DNA of 64,000 bases. Source: Helicobacter suis. GTDB lineage: Bacteria; Campylobacterota; Campylobacteria; Campylobacterales; Helicobacteraceae. A program made the position numbers and the translations under genes. The notes beneath the pieces were generated by a model. The model saw only the letters and a list, made by a program, of their open reading frames with translations. It made no database searches and was not told the origin of the DNA. Positions 26,086-35,014 of this stretch are shown here, piece after piece. The DNA lies in the NCBI RefSeq assembly GCF_902196135.1, contig NZ_CABIKE010000001.1:62001-126000 (forward strand). Direction: 5' to 3'. Numbering within the stretch: the first letter of the stretch is position 1; each line of letters opens with the position of its first letter.

Positions 26086-27134
26086 GCCACCCCCTTTTTT
26101 TGTAGAATTAACAAACTTAAGGGCAAAAAGAGTAGGAAAAAGAGCATTTGGCTTAAAGAGTTTAAAGCTAGGCGTAAACCTTCTTGATAATGCGCTAGGG
26201 CGATGTAGCATTTAACAAAATAACTAATGGGGAGTAAAGAACTCCAAAATTCTCCTAAAGTAGACATGTTAGTTATAGGATAAGTTACCCCTACAAAGGC
26301 TAAGGAGGGGGCAGTATAGGCTGCAACAAAAGAAGCCGTGCGTACTGGGTCTTTAATGAGAGCATGGAAAAACATGACCACACTAGAAACCCCTAAAACT
26401 AATAAAACCACCGCTAGAGCTAACACCCCCCAGTGCGCATTATAAGGTTTAAGATAAGCCACTAATAAAGTACCCCAAAGGCTAAAAATAAGGGTATTAA
26501 GCCCTAGAGCCGTTAAAACTTCTCGGATATGTACGCAGTGTTGTAAAAAATTAAGCATGCCAAGAGCGACTAAGATCTGCCACATACAAGGCAAAATAGC
26601 GGTGAGTAAGAATTGAGAATAGTTATTGTGCTCGTTGTAGAGGGGGTGTAAATTGACATGCAAAGGGAAAGCTAGAGCCTTAGCCATAGTAAGATCATGG
26701 TGGGTACTTAAATTGCGCGCCACATCTTGTTTTATATCTATCGTAACTAGGGTTTGTAAAAAAGCATTAGCAAGGGTTTTACCTACCAACACATATTCAG
26801 CATTGTAATAAAGAGCTAGTGGGGTTTTAATCCCTAGTTTAACATGGCGCTCTAAGTTATGGGGTAAAACCACTACGGCATAAATTTCCTTAGAGGCAAT
26901 AGCTGGCTTAGCTTCTCTTAAACTACTGTAAAAATATTTGATATTCAAAGCGCTATTCGCATTTAGGCTACTAATGATCTCTTGGCTTAAATGGCTTTTA
27001 TCTAAATCTACTAACCCCACATTAAGCCGCGTAGGGATCTGCTGGTAAAAAATCCATGCCATTAAAAGCCCTAGAAAGAGTGGCATGGTACAAATTGCCC
27101 AATTAAAGCGATCGTTTAAAAACTTAGCCCACAT
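26082..27134 (-). CDS. ABC-2 type exporter permease, first copy
   Basis: A 350-residue paralogue of the downstream permease with the same layout: an N-terminal helix (ICTMPLFLGLLMAWIFY), an extracytoplasmic domain with GLVDLDKSHLSQEI and LALYYNAEYVLVGKTLA, then about five helices. The conserved V-D-x-D motif and the YNA-Y segment match ABC-2 permeases of the DrrB/YhhJ type. It starts one base after the HlyD stop. The substrate is unknown; drugs, bile compounds or lipids are possible. Confidence 0.87.
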   Translation of the reverse strand: MWAKFLNDRFNWAICTMPLFLGLLMAWIFYQQIPTRLNVGLVDLDKSHLSQEIISSLNANSALNIKYFYSSLREAKPAIASKEIYAVVVLPHNLERHVKLGIKTPLALYYNAEYVLVGKTLANAFLQTLVTIDIKQDVARNLSTHHDLTMAKALAFPLHVNLHPLYNEHNNYSQFLLTAILPCMWQILVALGMLNFLQHCVHIREVLTALGLNTLIFSLWGTLLVAYLKPYNAHWGVLALAVVLLVLGVSSVVMFFHALIKDPVRTASFVAAYTAPSLAFVGVTYPITNMSTLGEFWSSLLPISYFVKCYIALAHYQEGLRLALNSLSQMLFFLLFLPLSLLILQKKGVA

Positions 27135-27135
27135 T

Positions 27136-28125
27136 TTATTCTTGCGGCATATCTACAAGTACACTCATGCCCACCCGTAAATGCTGCATATCTTTTAAGG
27201 GAGTGGCTTCAATATTAAAGCTTTTCATGTCATAGCTCTGGCTAGCATTTGTACTTTTCCAAGTTGCAAAATCCCCCATGACAGCAATATGGGTGATTTT
27301 AAACTCTATATTCTCTTTTAAAGCCGGCACATAACCCTTAAAAGTAGAACCTACAGCAAAACGACTCAGGTATTTTTCAGGTATGCTCAAGCTAAGCCAA
27401 GCATTAGCCGTATCCATCACTAAAACTACAGGAAAACCCTTTGGACTAAGTTCTCCACTATAAAGTAAAACATTACTCACCTCCCCATCAATGGGGCTAT
27501 AGGCATTCTTATCTTGTAAAAAAGCCTGTACTTCATTAAGTTGGCCTAAAGCCGCCTGTTCTTTTTCTTGAGCGGCAATCTTAGTATCCGAAGATGCCCC
27601 CTCTAGGGCCAGTTTATAGTGTTGGTAAGCAGCACTTTTATTAAACGAAGCGCTTTGAAAAGCCGCATAAGCCTCATCGCGCTTTTGTAAGCTAGCCACG
27701 CCTTTATCATAAAGGCTTTGGATGCGTTTATAAGTTTCCTCAGCCAAATCGCTTTGGGCTTTAGCAGCTTGATAAACATCTTTAGCGCTTTGAATTGTTT
27801 GGCTACGCGTACCCCGCAACACTTCATTGCGCATGGCTTTAGCAGCCTTATGGCTAGAGCTAGCTTGTAAGAGTTTAGCCTCTGCTTCAGGGCTATTAAT
27901 GGTAAAAACCAAAGAACCCTTTTTAATAAAATCTCCCTTTTTGACTAACACATTCTCTACGCGTCCGGCTAGTTTAGAACTTACGCTATATTCTCTTGCC
28001 TCAATAAAACCCTGTAAGCGCTGTTGCTTGTGGTTATAGGCTTGGTAGTAGAGTTTAAAAAGCCAAAATAAAATCCCTAGTGCGATAAAGCCGGCCAAAA
28101 TAACAGGTGTTTTAGATGACTTCAT
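27136..28125 (-). CDS. HlyD-family periplasmic adaptor
   Basis: A membrane fusion protein of 329 residues. An N-terminal anchor (VILAGFIALGILFWLF, about 8-23) is followed by the lipoyl half-motif GRVENVLVKKGDFIKKGSLVF, a coiled-coil hairpin (about 80-200, rich in Ala/Gln/Lys), the second half-motif NAYSPIDGEVSNVLLYSGEL and a C-terminal barrel. It links the ABC-2 permeases to the TolC-like channel. It is closest in kind to EmrA/YhiI proteins. It begins nine bases after the TolC-like gene ends, with AAGGATAGCC before the ATG. Confidence 0.9.
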   Translation of the reverse strand: MKSSKTPVILAGFIALGILFWLFKLYYQAYNHKQQRLQGFIEAREYSVSSKLAGRVENVLVKKGDFIKKGSLVFTINSPEAEAKLLQASSSHKAAKAMRNEVLRGTRSQTIQSAKDVYQAAKAQSDLAEETYKRIQSLYDKGVASLQKRDEAYAAFQSASFNKSAAYQHYKLALEGASSDTKIAAQEKEQAALGQLNEVQAFLQDKNAYSPIDGEVSNVLLYSGELSPKGFPVVLVMDTANAWLSLSIPEKYLSRFAVGSTFKGYVPALKENIEFKITHIAVMGDFATWKSTNASQSYDMKSFNIEATPLKDMQHLRVGMSVLVDMPQE

Positions 28126-28133
28126 GGCTATCC

Positions 28134-29687
28134 TTAATAAACAAAGTCATAAAATAAGTCGGTGTGATCACTGAGCACCATTAAATCCACAAGGGCGCTG
28201 ATGTACTTAAAGGCACTAGTTTTTTGTTCTACTAAAATCCCAGCTAAAGAATTGCGCGCATCTACTACTGAGGCATTTGTGCCCATTCCTTGATTAAAAG
28301 CCTCCTCTTGGAGTTTTAAATTTTCCTTAGCTAGTTCAATACTGGAGTTTAAGCTTTTGTATTCTTTAAGCAGTGCTTGGCATTGTAAATAAGTCTTGTG
28401 TACCAAAAGCTCCATATCCTTTTTAGCTTGGCTTTGTAAAGCTGCGGTTTGTAATTCATCAATTTTAGCTGCTTGATAGTGCATGATACGGCCATTGGGG
28501 GTTAAAATAGGTAGTCTTGCCCCCACACCCACAAACCATTCAGGAATCATATTCATAAACATGGAATTATTTTCTTTCATCAAGTAAGCTCCAAAGAAAT
28601 TAAAATGAGGTAGGAATTTAGAAACTTGTAAATTAGTCATTTGGTGTGCGCTTTGTTTTTTAATCGCTAGGCTTCTAAGAACGGGGTAGGAATTGAGGGT
28701 TTCTTGTACAAAAAAACTAAGATTAGGCAGGGCTTTTAAACGGATATTTAAATGGGCTGTGGGGGCAAAATGAGCTTGTGAGACTGGCATGCTTTGGCTA
28801 GATAAAATGGTATTAAAAGCTAAGGCTGCTACTTCTAGCGCGTCTCTGGCCTGCATCGTTTTAATCTTGCTTTTTTCATAAGCCACTGAAGCGCTCAACA
28901 CCTCTACTTTAGCAATCTGACCAGCTCTTTGGCGTTTAAGGGCGTTTTGATAGTGTTTTAAATGCCCTTGTTCTACGCCTTTAAGCACATCTAAAACTTC
29001 CATATCTAGTACTAAACCATAGTAAATTTTAACCAATTCTTGGAAAGTAGAAAGCCTTTTAAGCCTTGAAACTTCCATAGATTCTTTATGCGCTAAAGAG
29101 GCGAGTTTACTCATGTAAAACCGCGCCCCGCCCATGTAAAGCGGATAAATAATACTCAAAGCCCCCATGACAATATTTTGTTTTGAAAATAAAAAAGGCT
29201 GGGTAAGAGTATTGACCATACCCCCCATACCCTGAGCTATAGAAGACAGACCGCTAAGATCCATACTACTTAGTGTGCTCGCTAAAGCTGGGTTACTTAA
29301 AAAACGCTCCGCCCCTCCGGCTAAATTTCTAATTTGCCCCTGAGTTTTGGCATTTAAAGGAGAAATTTCAATTTGTTTACCCAAATGCACATAAAAGGCG
29401 CTTAAATCAATTTCAGGTAGAAAAGAAAGTTTAGCCGCTGTACTTAGTTTTTTAGCCTTTTTCTCGGCATAATCTTGGGCTTTAATCCCCTCATAATTAG
29501 CTAACACAATCCCCCAAGCCTGTTTCAGAGAGATTAAAGAAGGGTGGTCTGAAAACACTTTTGGAGAGGATTTAATCGTTTCAAGCGTATTAAAATCTGT
29601 TGTACCTTTTCCTTCTGAAGGTATTGCTTGCATTGATCCAACTAATAACCCCATACACATAATCCATTTTATCCCTTTCAACCGCAT
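28134..29687 (-). CDS. TolC-family outer membrane efflux protein
   Basis: A 517-residue outer membrane channel protein. A signal peptide covers about residues 1-22 (WIMCMGLLVGSMQA). Two TolC repeats follow: SLISLKQAWGIVLANYEGIKAQD opens the first, and the second carries LNSYPVLRSLAIKKQSAH, QAAKIDELQTAAL and ELAKENLKLQEEAF. A methionine- and glycine-rich stretch (SSMDLSGLSSIAQGMGGMVN) may line the pore. The ATG at 29687 overlaps the upstream stop as TGATG, with AAGGA before it; a TTG at 29690 is the alternative. It completes the tripartite exporter. Confidence 0.9.
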   Translation of the reverse strand: MRLKGIKWIMCMGLLVGSMQAIPSEGKGTTDFNTLETIKSSPKVFSDHPSLISLKQAWGIVLANYEGIKAQDYAEKKAKKLSTAAKLSFLPEIDLSAFYVHLGKQIEISPLNAKTQGQIRNLAGGAERFLSNPALASTLSSMDLSGLSSIAQGMGGMVNTLTQPFLFSKQNIVMGALSIIYPLYMGGARFYMSKLASLAHKESMEVSRLKRLSTFQELVKIYYGLVLDMEVLDVLKGVEQGHLKHYQNALKRQRAGQIAKVEVLSASVAYEKSKIKTMQARDALEVAALAFNTILSSQSMPVSQAHFAPTAHLNIRLKALPNLSFFVQETLNSYPVLRSLAIKKQSAHQMTNLQVSKFLPHFNFFGAYLMKENNSMFMNMIPEWFVGVGARLPILTPNGRIMHYQAAKIDELQTAALQSQAKKDMELLVHKTYLQCQALLKEYKSLNSSIELAKENLKLQEEAFNQGMGTNASVVDARNSLAGILVEQKTSAFKYISALVDLMVLSDHTDLFYDFVY

Positions 29688-30994
29688 CAAATATCCTTCT
29701 TCATAAGCTTAAGTTTTCTAATGCGTGCCTTGTCCATATCTAGTACTTCAAAAATGCATTTTGCATCGCCTACCACATCGCCTACTTCAGGCAAGCGCTC
29801 TAATAAACTAAAAACATATCCCCCCAAAGTTACTTGTTTATAATTCTGATCAAAGCGAAATCCTAAAAGCTCTTCAATATCCTCTAAGTCTACCATACCA
29901 TCGCATTCAAAAGTGTGCTCGTCTAATCTTTTAATCCCTTCTTTACTCAGATCGTGTTCTTCATAAATATTACCCATAATTTCCTCAATAATATCATCCA
30001 TCGTGAGTAATCCAGAAGTCCCCCCGTATTCATCTACAACAAGGGCCATATGCCGCTGTTGTTGATTCATTTTAATTAAAATTTGTGAAATAGAGGCACT
30101 TTCTGGCACAATTAGCATTTCTTTTAACATGCAACGCAAATCCAGCTCTTTTTGATCGGCTAGAGAGACAGATAAAATATCTCTGATGTGTACCACGCCT
30201 AAAATGTTGTCTTTATGTTCCTCACAGCAAGGATAACGGGTAAAGGGATGTTTTAGAATAGTACGCATGTTTTCCTCATAAGAGTGTTGTACATCCAAAC
30301 ACACCATATCATTACGCGGAGTCATGATCTCTTTAGCGCTAGTATCTGAAAAATCCACCGCGTTTTTAATGATCTCCTCCTCCACATAATCAATCACCCC
30401 TCCGCGTAAGCTCTCTCCTACAATGATTTTAATCTCTTCCTCAGAATGTGCGGTGGTTTGTTCTGGTTCAATGCTAAAAGGTTTTAAAACAAGCCTAGCT
30501 AAAAAATCAAAGAGATTAACAATGGGGTAGGAAACCAACCAAAACGCATGCAAAGGCCTAGCAATCCAAAGTACAACACTTTCTGAGCGTACAATGGCAA
30601 TAGATTTAGGCACAATTTCGCCTAAAATCACATGTAAAAGTGTAATTAAACTAAAGGCGATCACAACGCTTATCCCATGAATGACTCCATGTAAACTTTC
30701 AAAGCGCACCCATTTTTGGATAAAGAGGGTGATAAAATGGGCAATGGCTGGTTCGCCTAGCCAACCTAAACCTAAAGAAGAGAGGGTTACACCTAACTGG
30801 GTAGCGCTTAAATAAGTGTTGATTGAAGCGTTGATTTTTAAAGCCAAAACAGCGTTTTTATTATTCTGTAAACTCAGTTCTTCTAATTTGGAGCGCCTAA
30901 CCTTTACGATTGCAAATTCTGAAAGAACAAAAAACGCATTGAGCAAAATCAAAAGGAGCGCAAGGGTGAACATTAGAATCGGTTCGTAATCCAA
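29687..30994 (-). CDS. CNNM/CBS-domain membrane protein (TlyC/CorC-like 'hemolysin' family)
   Basis: A 435-residue protein with an N-terminal CNNM (DUF21) membrane domain of about four helices (residues 5-190), two CBS domains (about 205-330, MTPRNDMVCLDV and LVVDEYGGTSGLLTMDDIIEEIMG) and a C-terminal CorC_HlyC domain ending near KLKLMKKDI. Family members take part in Mg2+/Co2+ efflux or resistance; the name hemolysin is historical. The start is TTG at 30994 after AAGGAGAGTGA. It is one base into the TolC-like gene and is separated by 53 bases from the phosphate permease gene. Confidence 0.9.
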   Translation of the reverse strand: MDYEPILMFTLALLLILLNAFFVLSEFAIVKVRRSKLEELSLQNNKNAVLALKINASINTYLSATQLGVTLSSLGLGWLGEPAIAHFITLFIQKWVRFESLHGVIHGISVVIAFSLITLLHVILGEIVPKSIAIVRSESVVLWIARPLHAFWLVSYPIVNLFDFLARLVLKPFSIEPEQTTAHSEEEIKIIVGESLRGGVIDYVEEEIIKNAVDFSDTSAKEIMTPRNDMVCLDVQHSYEENMRTILKHPFTRYPCCEEHKDNILGVVHIRDILSVSLADQKELDLRCMLKEMLIVPESASISQILIKMNQQQRHMALVVDEYGGTSGLLTMDDIIEEIMGNIYEEHDLSKEGIKRLDEHTFECDGMVDLEDIEELLGFRFDQNYKQVTLGGYVFSLLERLPEVGDVVGDAKCIFEVLDMDKARIRKLKLMKKDI

Positions 30995-31047
30995 TCACTC
31001 TCCTTAAAATTTTAGGGTAGATTTAATATAGCAGCAGTTGCAAAAAA

Positions 31048-32649
31048 CTAGAGCCTTTCTACAATTCTAAAAAAATCCACTAAATAATACCCTAAAGCGC
31101 CTAACAATGCCGAGATAGGCACGGTAACTAGCCATGCCGTGATGATTCTTTTAATCACTGAACGCTTCACTAGCTCGCTTTTATAAGCCTTTTTAAGCGA
31201 TTTGCGCTCTTTTTTACTCAGACCCACCGTGTACTCTAGGGTGTTATTTTCTTTTTGCAAGGCCTTAAGGTAGGCTAACATCTCTTTTTTTTGTCTGGGA
31301 TTGGCTTTTTCAAAACGATCTAAAAAATTTTTAACAACCGCCTCATCTTCCCCGTGGTGGGCGTCTAAAATCATCTGTTTCATCTCAAACAAACGCTTTT
31401 GTAAGAATTCGCGTAAAAAACCCACCCCAAAAACCGCCCCGATAGTGATATGGGTAGAGCTTACAGGAAGACCTAATTTAGAGGCTAATAAAACCGTGAT
31501 CACCGTTGCCATAGCAATACAAAAGGCTTGCATTTTATCTAACTCCGTGATCTCACTGCCTACGGTTTTAATTAATCTTGGCCCATATAAACTCAAACCT
31601 GTAGCAATGCCAAGCCCACCAATGAGCATAATCCATGCAGGCGCGTAGGCTTTAGTAGGAATGGCATGGTTGCCCCACTCTTGCAGGCTTTGTACAATGG
31701 CAGCTAAAGGGCCTACAGCATTGGCTACATCATTGGCCCCATGGGCAAAACTTAAAAGGGCTGCGCTAAAAATTAAAGGCCAAGTAAAGAGGGTGTGTAC
31801 ACTCTCTCTTGTGTTTTCTAAACTAGGTAATTTTTTCTTAACATAACTTCTAAAGCCTACATAAGCTATCAAACCCACCACCACACTTAAGCCTAGTTCC
31901 TGCCACATTTTTAAAGTCAGGTGTAATATCTTAGCCAGCATAAACCAGCTAAAAGATAACCCCATTCCCCCAACAATTGCAGACATGGATTTTAAAGCGG
32001 CTGCTTTTTTATCCTCTCTATCGCTTAGAATGTATTTAAAAAGCACCAACAAGCCCATAGCAATTCCCCCGCCCATTAAAGGAGAAATGATCCAACTGCC
32101 TACAATCCCCCCCAAAAAAGACCAATTTACAGCCCCCAAACCTCCAGCCACTAAACCTGCCCCCAAAATCCCGCCTACAATGGAGTGTGTGGTGGATACG
32201 GGTGCGCCAATGGCTGTGGCTAGGTGTAACCAAATTGCTCCAGAAAGCAAAGCAGAAAACATCATGCCCACAAACACCGCTGTACTTTGAATGTGATCTG
32301 GATTGATGATTTTACCCTTAATGCTTTGTACCACCTCAGAACCAGCTAACACCGCCCCTAATACCTCACAAATGGCCGCAATTAAAATAGCCATGCTTAA
32401 AGTAATGGCTTGTGAGCCCACTAAGGGGCCTACATTATTAGCCACATCATTAGCCCCAATATTCATCGCCATATACCCGCCTACAACGGTGGCTAGAGCT
32501 AATAAGGGCATGTGCAAACGAGCATGCCCAAAGAAAAGCGCCATGCCGGCAATGATCACGACAAAGAGAATGGCTAAAGTGATCTTGACATTGTCGCGCT
32601 GGAGTTTTCTAAAGGCTTTTTGGAATGAAGGAGCGCTTTTGGATTTCAT
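31048..32649 (-). CDS. Inorganic phosphate transporter, PiT family
   Basis: A low-affinity phosphate symporter of 533 residues from ATG 32649, the same length I remember for H. pylori HP1491. The two inverted PHO4 signatures are present: GANDVANNVGPLVGSQAIT in the first half and GANDVANAVGPLAA in the second. GAPVSTTHSIVGGILGAG and GLPVSSTHITIGAVFGVG pair with them. A charged cytoplasmic loop with FLDRFEKANPRQKKEM lies late in the protein. A TTG at 32685 would add twelve residues; neither start has a strong ribosome site. The gene is divergent from nfu. Confidence 0.93.
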   Translation of the reverse strand: MKSKSAPSFQKAFRKLQRDNVKITLAILFVVIIAGMALFFGHARLHMPLLALATVVGGYMAMNIGANDVANNVGPLVGSQAITLSMAILIAAICEVLGAVLAGSEVVQSIKGKIINPDHIQSTAVFVGMMFSALLSGAIWLHLATAIGAPVSTTHSIVGGILGAGLVAGGLGAVNWSFLGGIVGSWIISPLMGGGIAMGLLVLFKYILSDREDKKAAALKSMSAIVGGMGLSFSWFMLAKILHLTLKMWQELGLSVVVGLIAYVGFRSYVKKKLPSLENTRESVHTLFTWPLIFSAALLSFAHGANDVANAVGPLAAIVQSLQEWGNHAIPTKAYAPAWIMLIGGLGIATGLSLYGPRLIKTVGSEITELDKMQAFCIAMATVITVLLASKLGLPVSSTHITIGAVFGVGFLREFLQKRLFEMKQMILDAHHGEDEAVVKNFLDRFEKANPRQKKEMLAYLKALQKENNTLEYTVGLSKKERKSLKKAYKSELVKRSVIKRIITAWLVTVPISALLGALGYYLVDFFRIVERL

Positions 32650-32742
32650 TGCGGGGCTCACTTTAATATAAAATTCTCTAAACAATGCTTAAATTAGCCC
32701 TAGTTGTAGTTACTATCCATTTGTATTTTTAGGGTTATAGGC

Positions 32743-32748
32743 TATAAT
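32743..32748 (+). promoter_or_regulatory. -10 box (TATAAT) for the nfu operon
   Basis: A consensus TATAAT lies 24 bases before the nfu ATG. The leader would begin near 32755 and include the GGAGG site. The genes from nfu to tal follow in the same direction with short gaps or overlaps. Confidence 0.55.
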
Positions 32749-32772
32749 AAATTTTGCTTTATGGAGGCTCAA

Positions 32773-33042
32773 ATGGTGTTTAGTGATCAAGAATTACAAA
32801 AACCTGTACAAAAGGCTTTAGAAAAAATCCGCCCTATGCTTCTTAGAGACGGGGGCGATGTGGTGCTTTTAGGGATTAAAGAGGCTAAGGTTTATGTGAG
32901 TTTAGAGGGAGCATGTAAGGGTTGTTCTAGCAGTGCTAATACCCTTAAATTTGGCATTGAGCGTTGTTTGCAAGAGGAAATCCACCCAGATATGGAGGTT
33001 GTACATGTCTCTAAAGAACAATATGCGCGACTTTTTTCTTAA
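32773..33042 (+). CDS. nfu: Nfu/NifU C-terminal domain iron-sulfur carrier
   Basis: An 89-residue protein made of one NifU C-terminal domain. LEKIRPMLLRDGGDVVLLGI leads to the cluster-binding CxxC in EGACKGCSSSANTLK, then GIERCLQEEI. It carries an assembled [4Fe-4S] cluster to target enzymes. The ATG at 32773 is preceded by GGAGG six bases away; an earlier in-frame ATG at 32761 lies within that site and is not used. It leads an operon with the TPR-like gene, murE and tal. Confidence 0.92.
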   Translation: MVFSDQELQKPVQKALEKIRPMLLRDGGDVVLLGIKEAKVYVSLEGACKGCSSSANTLKFGIERCLQEEIHPDMEVVHVSKEQYARLFS

Positions 33043-33056
33043 AGGTTACCGGATTT

Positions 33057-33677
33057 ATGACCAATGACCCGAAAAAGCGAGCATTGAGTGCACGGGGTTA
33101 TGAAGCTTTTTTACAAAAGCAGTACTTTAGAGCTATTTTTTTATTCGGGCAAGCGTTGTTTTTAGACTCCACAGATGGCCATGCTAGAATTGGGTTGCTT
33201 CTTAGCGATATTGCTTTGGATTTTCCTAAAGAAGCCCATAGCTTTTACGAGCTTTATAAAAATTTGCTAGATTCCCAGCCACGCCGTTATAAAATCAGTA
33301 TCCAAAACCAAATCCTAGACCTTATTTCTTCTTTTGATGAGAGTTTAAGCAGAATGGCTCAGGCTTTTGGGGAGGAAAACCAACTCAAAACAGAAGGTTT
33401 AGACGGGATTTTATACGCAGATTTTAAAGCCATGTGTGTGGGGAAAAATTTTAAAGAAGTGTTTGAAAATCTCATGTTTAGTACAAAGGTGATCTTTGAT
33501 AAAAGGGAGGATTTTTACGAGTTTTTAGATAACTTGGTTGAAAATGCCTTTTATGATATGTCTATTTCTTACATTGAAAACATGCGCGAACTTTTATGGT
33601 ATGACTCAAGAATTTCTGCCATTTTGCAAAAAGCTCTCATGCTAGAAAAACAATCCCCAAAAGCACACAAGAAGTGA
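33057..33677 (+). CDS. Conserved Helicobacter protein, TPR-like N-terminus
   Basis: A 206-residue soluble protein with no catalytic motif that I can see. Residues about 8-75 (ALSARGYEAFLQKQYFRAIF, then ARIGLLLSDIALDFPKEA) look like tetratricopeptide helices, and the rest is helical and acidic. It lies between nfu and murE, the place held in H. pylori by an unnamed conserved gene (HP1493 in my memory). It ends in a GTGA overlap with murE. It may act in protein assembly near the cell wall or iron-sulfur work, but there is no direct evidence. Confidence 0.75.
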   Translation: MTNDPKKRALSARGYEAFLQKQYFRAIFLFGQALFLDSTDGHARIGLLLSDIALDFPKEAHSFYELYKNLLDSQPRRYKISIQNQILDLISSFDESLSRMAQAFGEENQLKTEGLDGILYADFKAMCVGKNFKEVFENLMFSTKVIFDKREDFYEFLDNLVENAFYDMSISYIENMRELLWYDSRISAILQKALMLEKQSPKAHKK

Positions 33678-35014
33678 AAATTTCTAAGAAAATCCAGATT
33701 GGGCGGTGTTTTACACATCTTAGCGATGATACAAGAGAGTTAGATCAAGATACTTTATTAGTACAAACCCCCACTAATACGCGATTTGTACAGGAGTATT
33801 TAAAGGAGCACCGCGTGCCTTGTATCCATGCTAAAGAGCTTAAAAAATATTTTAATACAGATGTTAAGATCATTGGCATTACAGGTACTAATGGGAAAAC
33901 CACGACGGCTAGTTTGATTTATTCCTTGCTTTTAGATTTGGGGTATTCATGTGCGCTTTTAGGTACACGGGGGTTTTTCTTCAATGATTCTTGCTTAAAA
34001 CAAAAGGGTTTAACCACACCTAGCCTTTTAGAAGTCTATGCCAATATAGAGGAGGCTATAAAAAGAGGGGCGCATTATTTTGTGATGGAGGTGAGTTCTC
34101 ATGCCATTAATCAGGAGCGCATTTTAGGGTTAGATTTTAGCGCTAAAGTAATTACCAATATCACTAGCGATCATTTAGATTATCATGGCAACTTAGAAGA
34201 GTATCGCCGCGTGAAAAATGCATTTTTAAGCGATGAGAGTTTAAAAATCATTAACCGCGATGATGCCTTTGTGCGCTTTAACCCTAAAAATGCCTATGGT
34301 TATGCCATTGAGCATAAAACCCATTTAAGCGTGAATGCCTATAGTTTACAGGGTCTGAGTGCGCATATTTGTTTTACTGAAAAACCCGGCCGTTATCAAA
34401 ATTCTGAACTTGAAGAGGGCTTATTATACTCGCCTCTTGTAGGAAGGCATAATCTTTATAATCTCTTAGCTGGAATTTTATGTGTCAAGCTATTAACTAA
34501 AGAACCCTTAAAAACACTCTGTGATTTAATCCCGCATTTTCTAGGGGTAAAGGGGCGTATGGAGGTAGTGCATGAGCAACCTCTAGTGATCGTAGATTTT
34601 GCCCATACTGCCGATGGGTTTGAGCAAATTTTTAATAGTTTTAAAACAAAAAAGATCAAAGCGCTTTTTGGAGCGGGGGGTAATCGGGATAAAAGCAAAC
34701 GCCCCTTAATGGGAGCCATTGCTTGCAAATACGCCTCTAAAGTTTATATCACTTCTGATAACCCGCGCTATGAAGAACCTATGGCTATTATGCAAGATAT
34801 TTTAGTGGGCATTGCTGTAGAAAAACGCGACAAGGTGATTTTAGAGATTAATCGCTACAAGGCAATTTGTTTGGCTCTGCAAGAACTTAAAAGCGATGAG
34901 ATTTTACTCATTTTGGGTAAGGGTGATGAGAGTGTACAAATCATTGGTGATCAAATCATTCCTTTTGATGATACAGAGGTTGTTAAAACTTATTATAAGG
35001 AACAAGGTCTATGA
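33674..35014 (+). CDS. murE: UDP-MurNAc-tripeptide ligase
   Basis: Adds meso-diaminopimelate to UDP-MurNAc-Ala-Glu during peptidoglycan synthesis. It has 446 residues. The ATP loop is IGITGTNGKTTTASL near 70-83; the carbamylated lysine and metal region is VMEVSSHAINQERI; TNITSDHLDYHG follows. ALFGAGGNRDKSKRPLMG and TSDNPRYEEP, the latter giving the DNPR diaminopimelate motif, lie in the C-terminal domain. GTG at 33674 overlaps the preceding stop, and tal overlaps its end by four bases. Confidence 0.96.
   Translation: MKISKKIQIGRCFTHLSDDTRELDQDTLLVQTPTNTRFVQEYLKEHRVPCIHAKELKKYFNTDVKIIGITGTNGKTTTASLIYSLLLDLGYSCALLGTRGFFFNDSCLKQKGLTTPSLLEVYANIEEAIKRGAHYFVMEVSSHAINQERILGLDFSAKVITNITSDHLDYHGNLEEYRRVKNAFLSDESLKIINRDDAFVRFNPKNAYGYAIEHKTHLSVNAYSLQGLSAHICFTEKPGRYQNSELEEGLLYSPLVGRHNLYNLLAGILCVKLLTKEPLKTLCDLIPHFLGVKGRMEVVHEQPLVIVDFAHTADGFEQIFNSFKTKKIKALFGAGGNRDKSKRPLMGAIACKYASKVYITSDNPRYEEPMAIMQDILVGIAVEKRDKVILEINRYKAICLALQELKSDEILLILGKGDESVQIIGDQIIPFDDTEVVKTYYKEQGL

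Noticed and set aside
24979-26211. ABC-2 permease start at 26211
   Set aside because: The extra 42 residues overlap the paralogue gene in full; ATG at 26085 forms a standard ATGA overlap.
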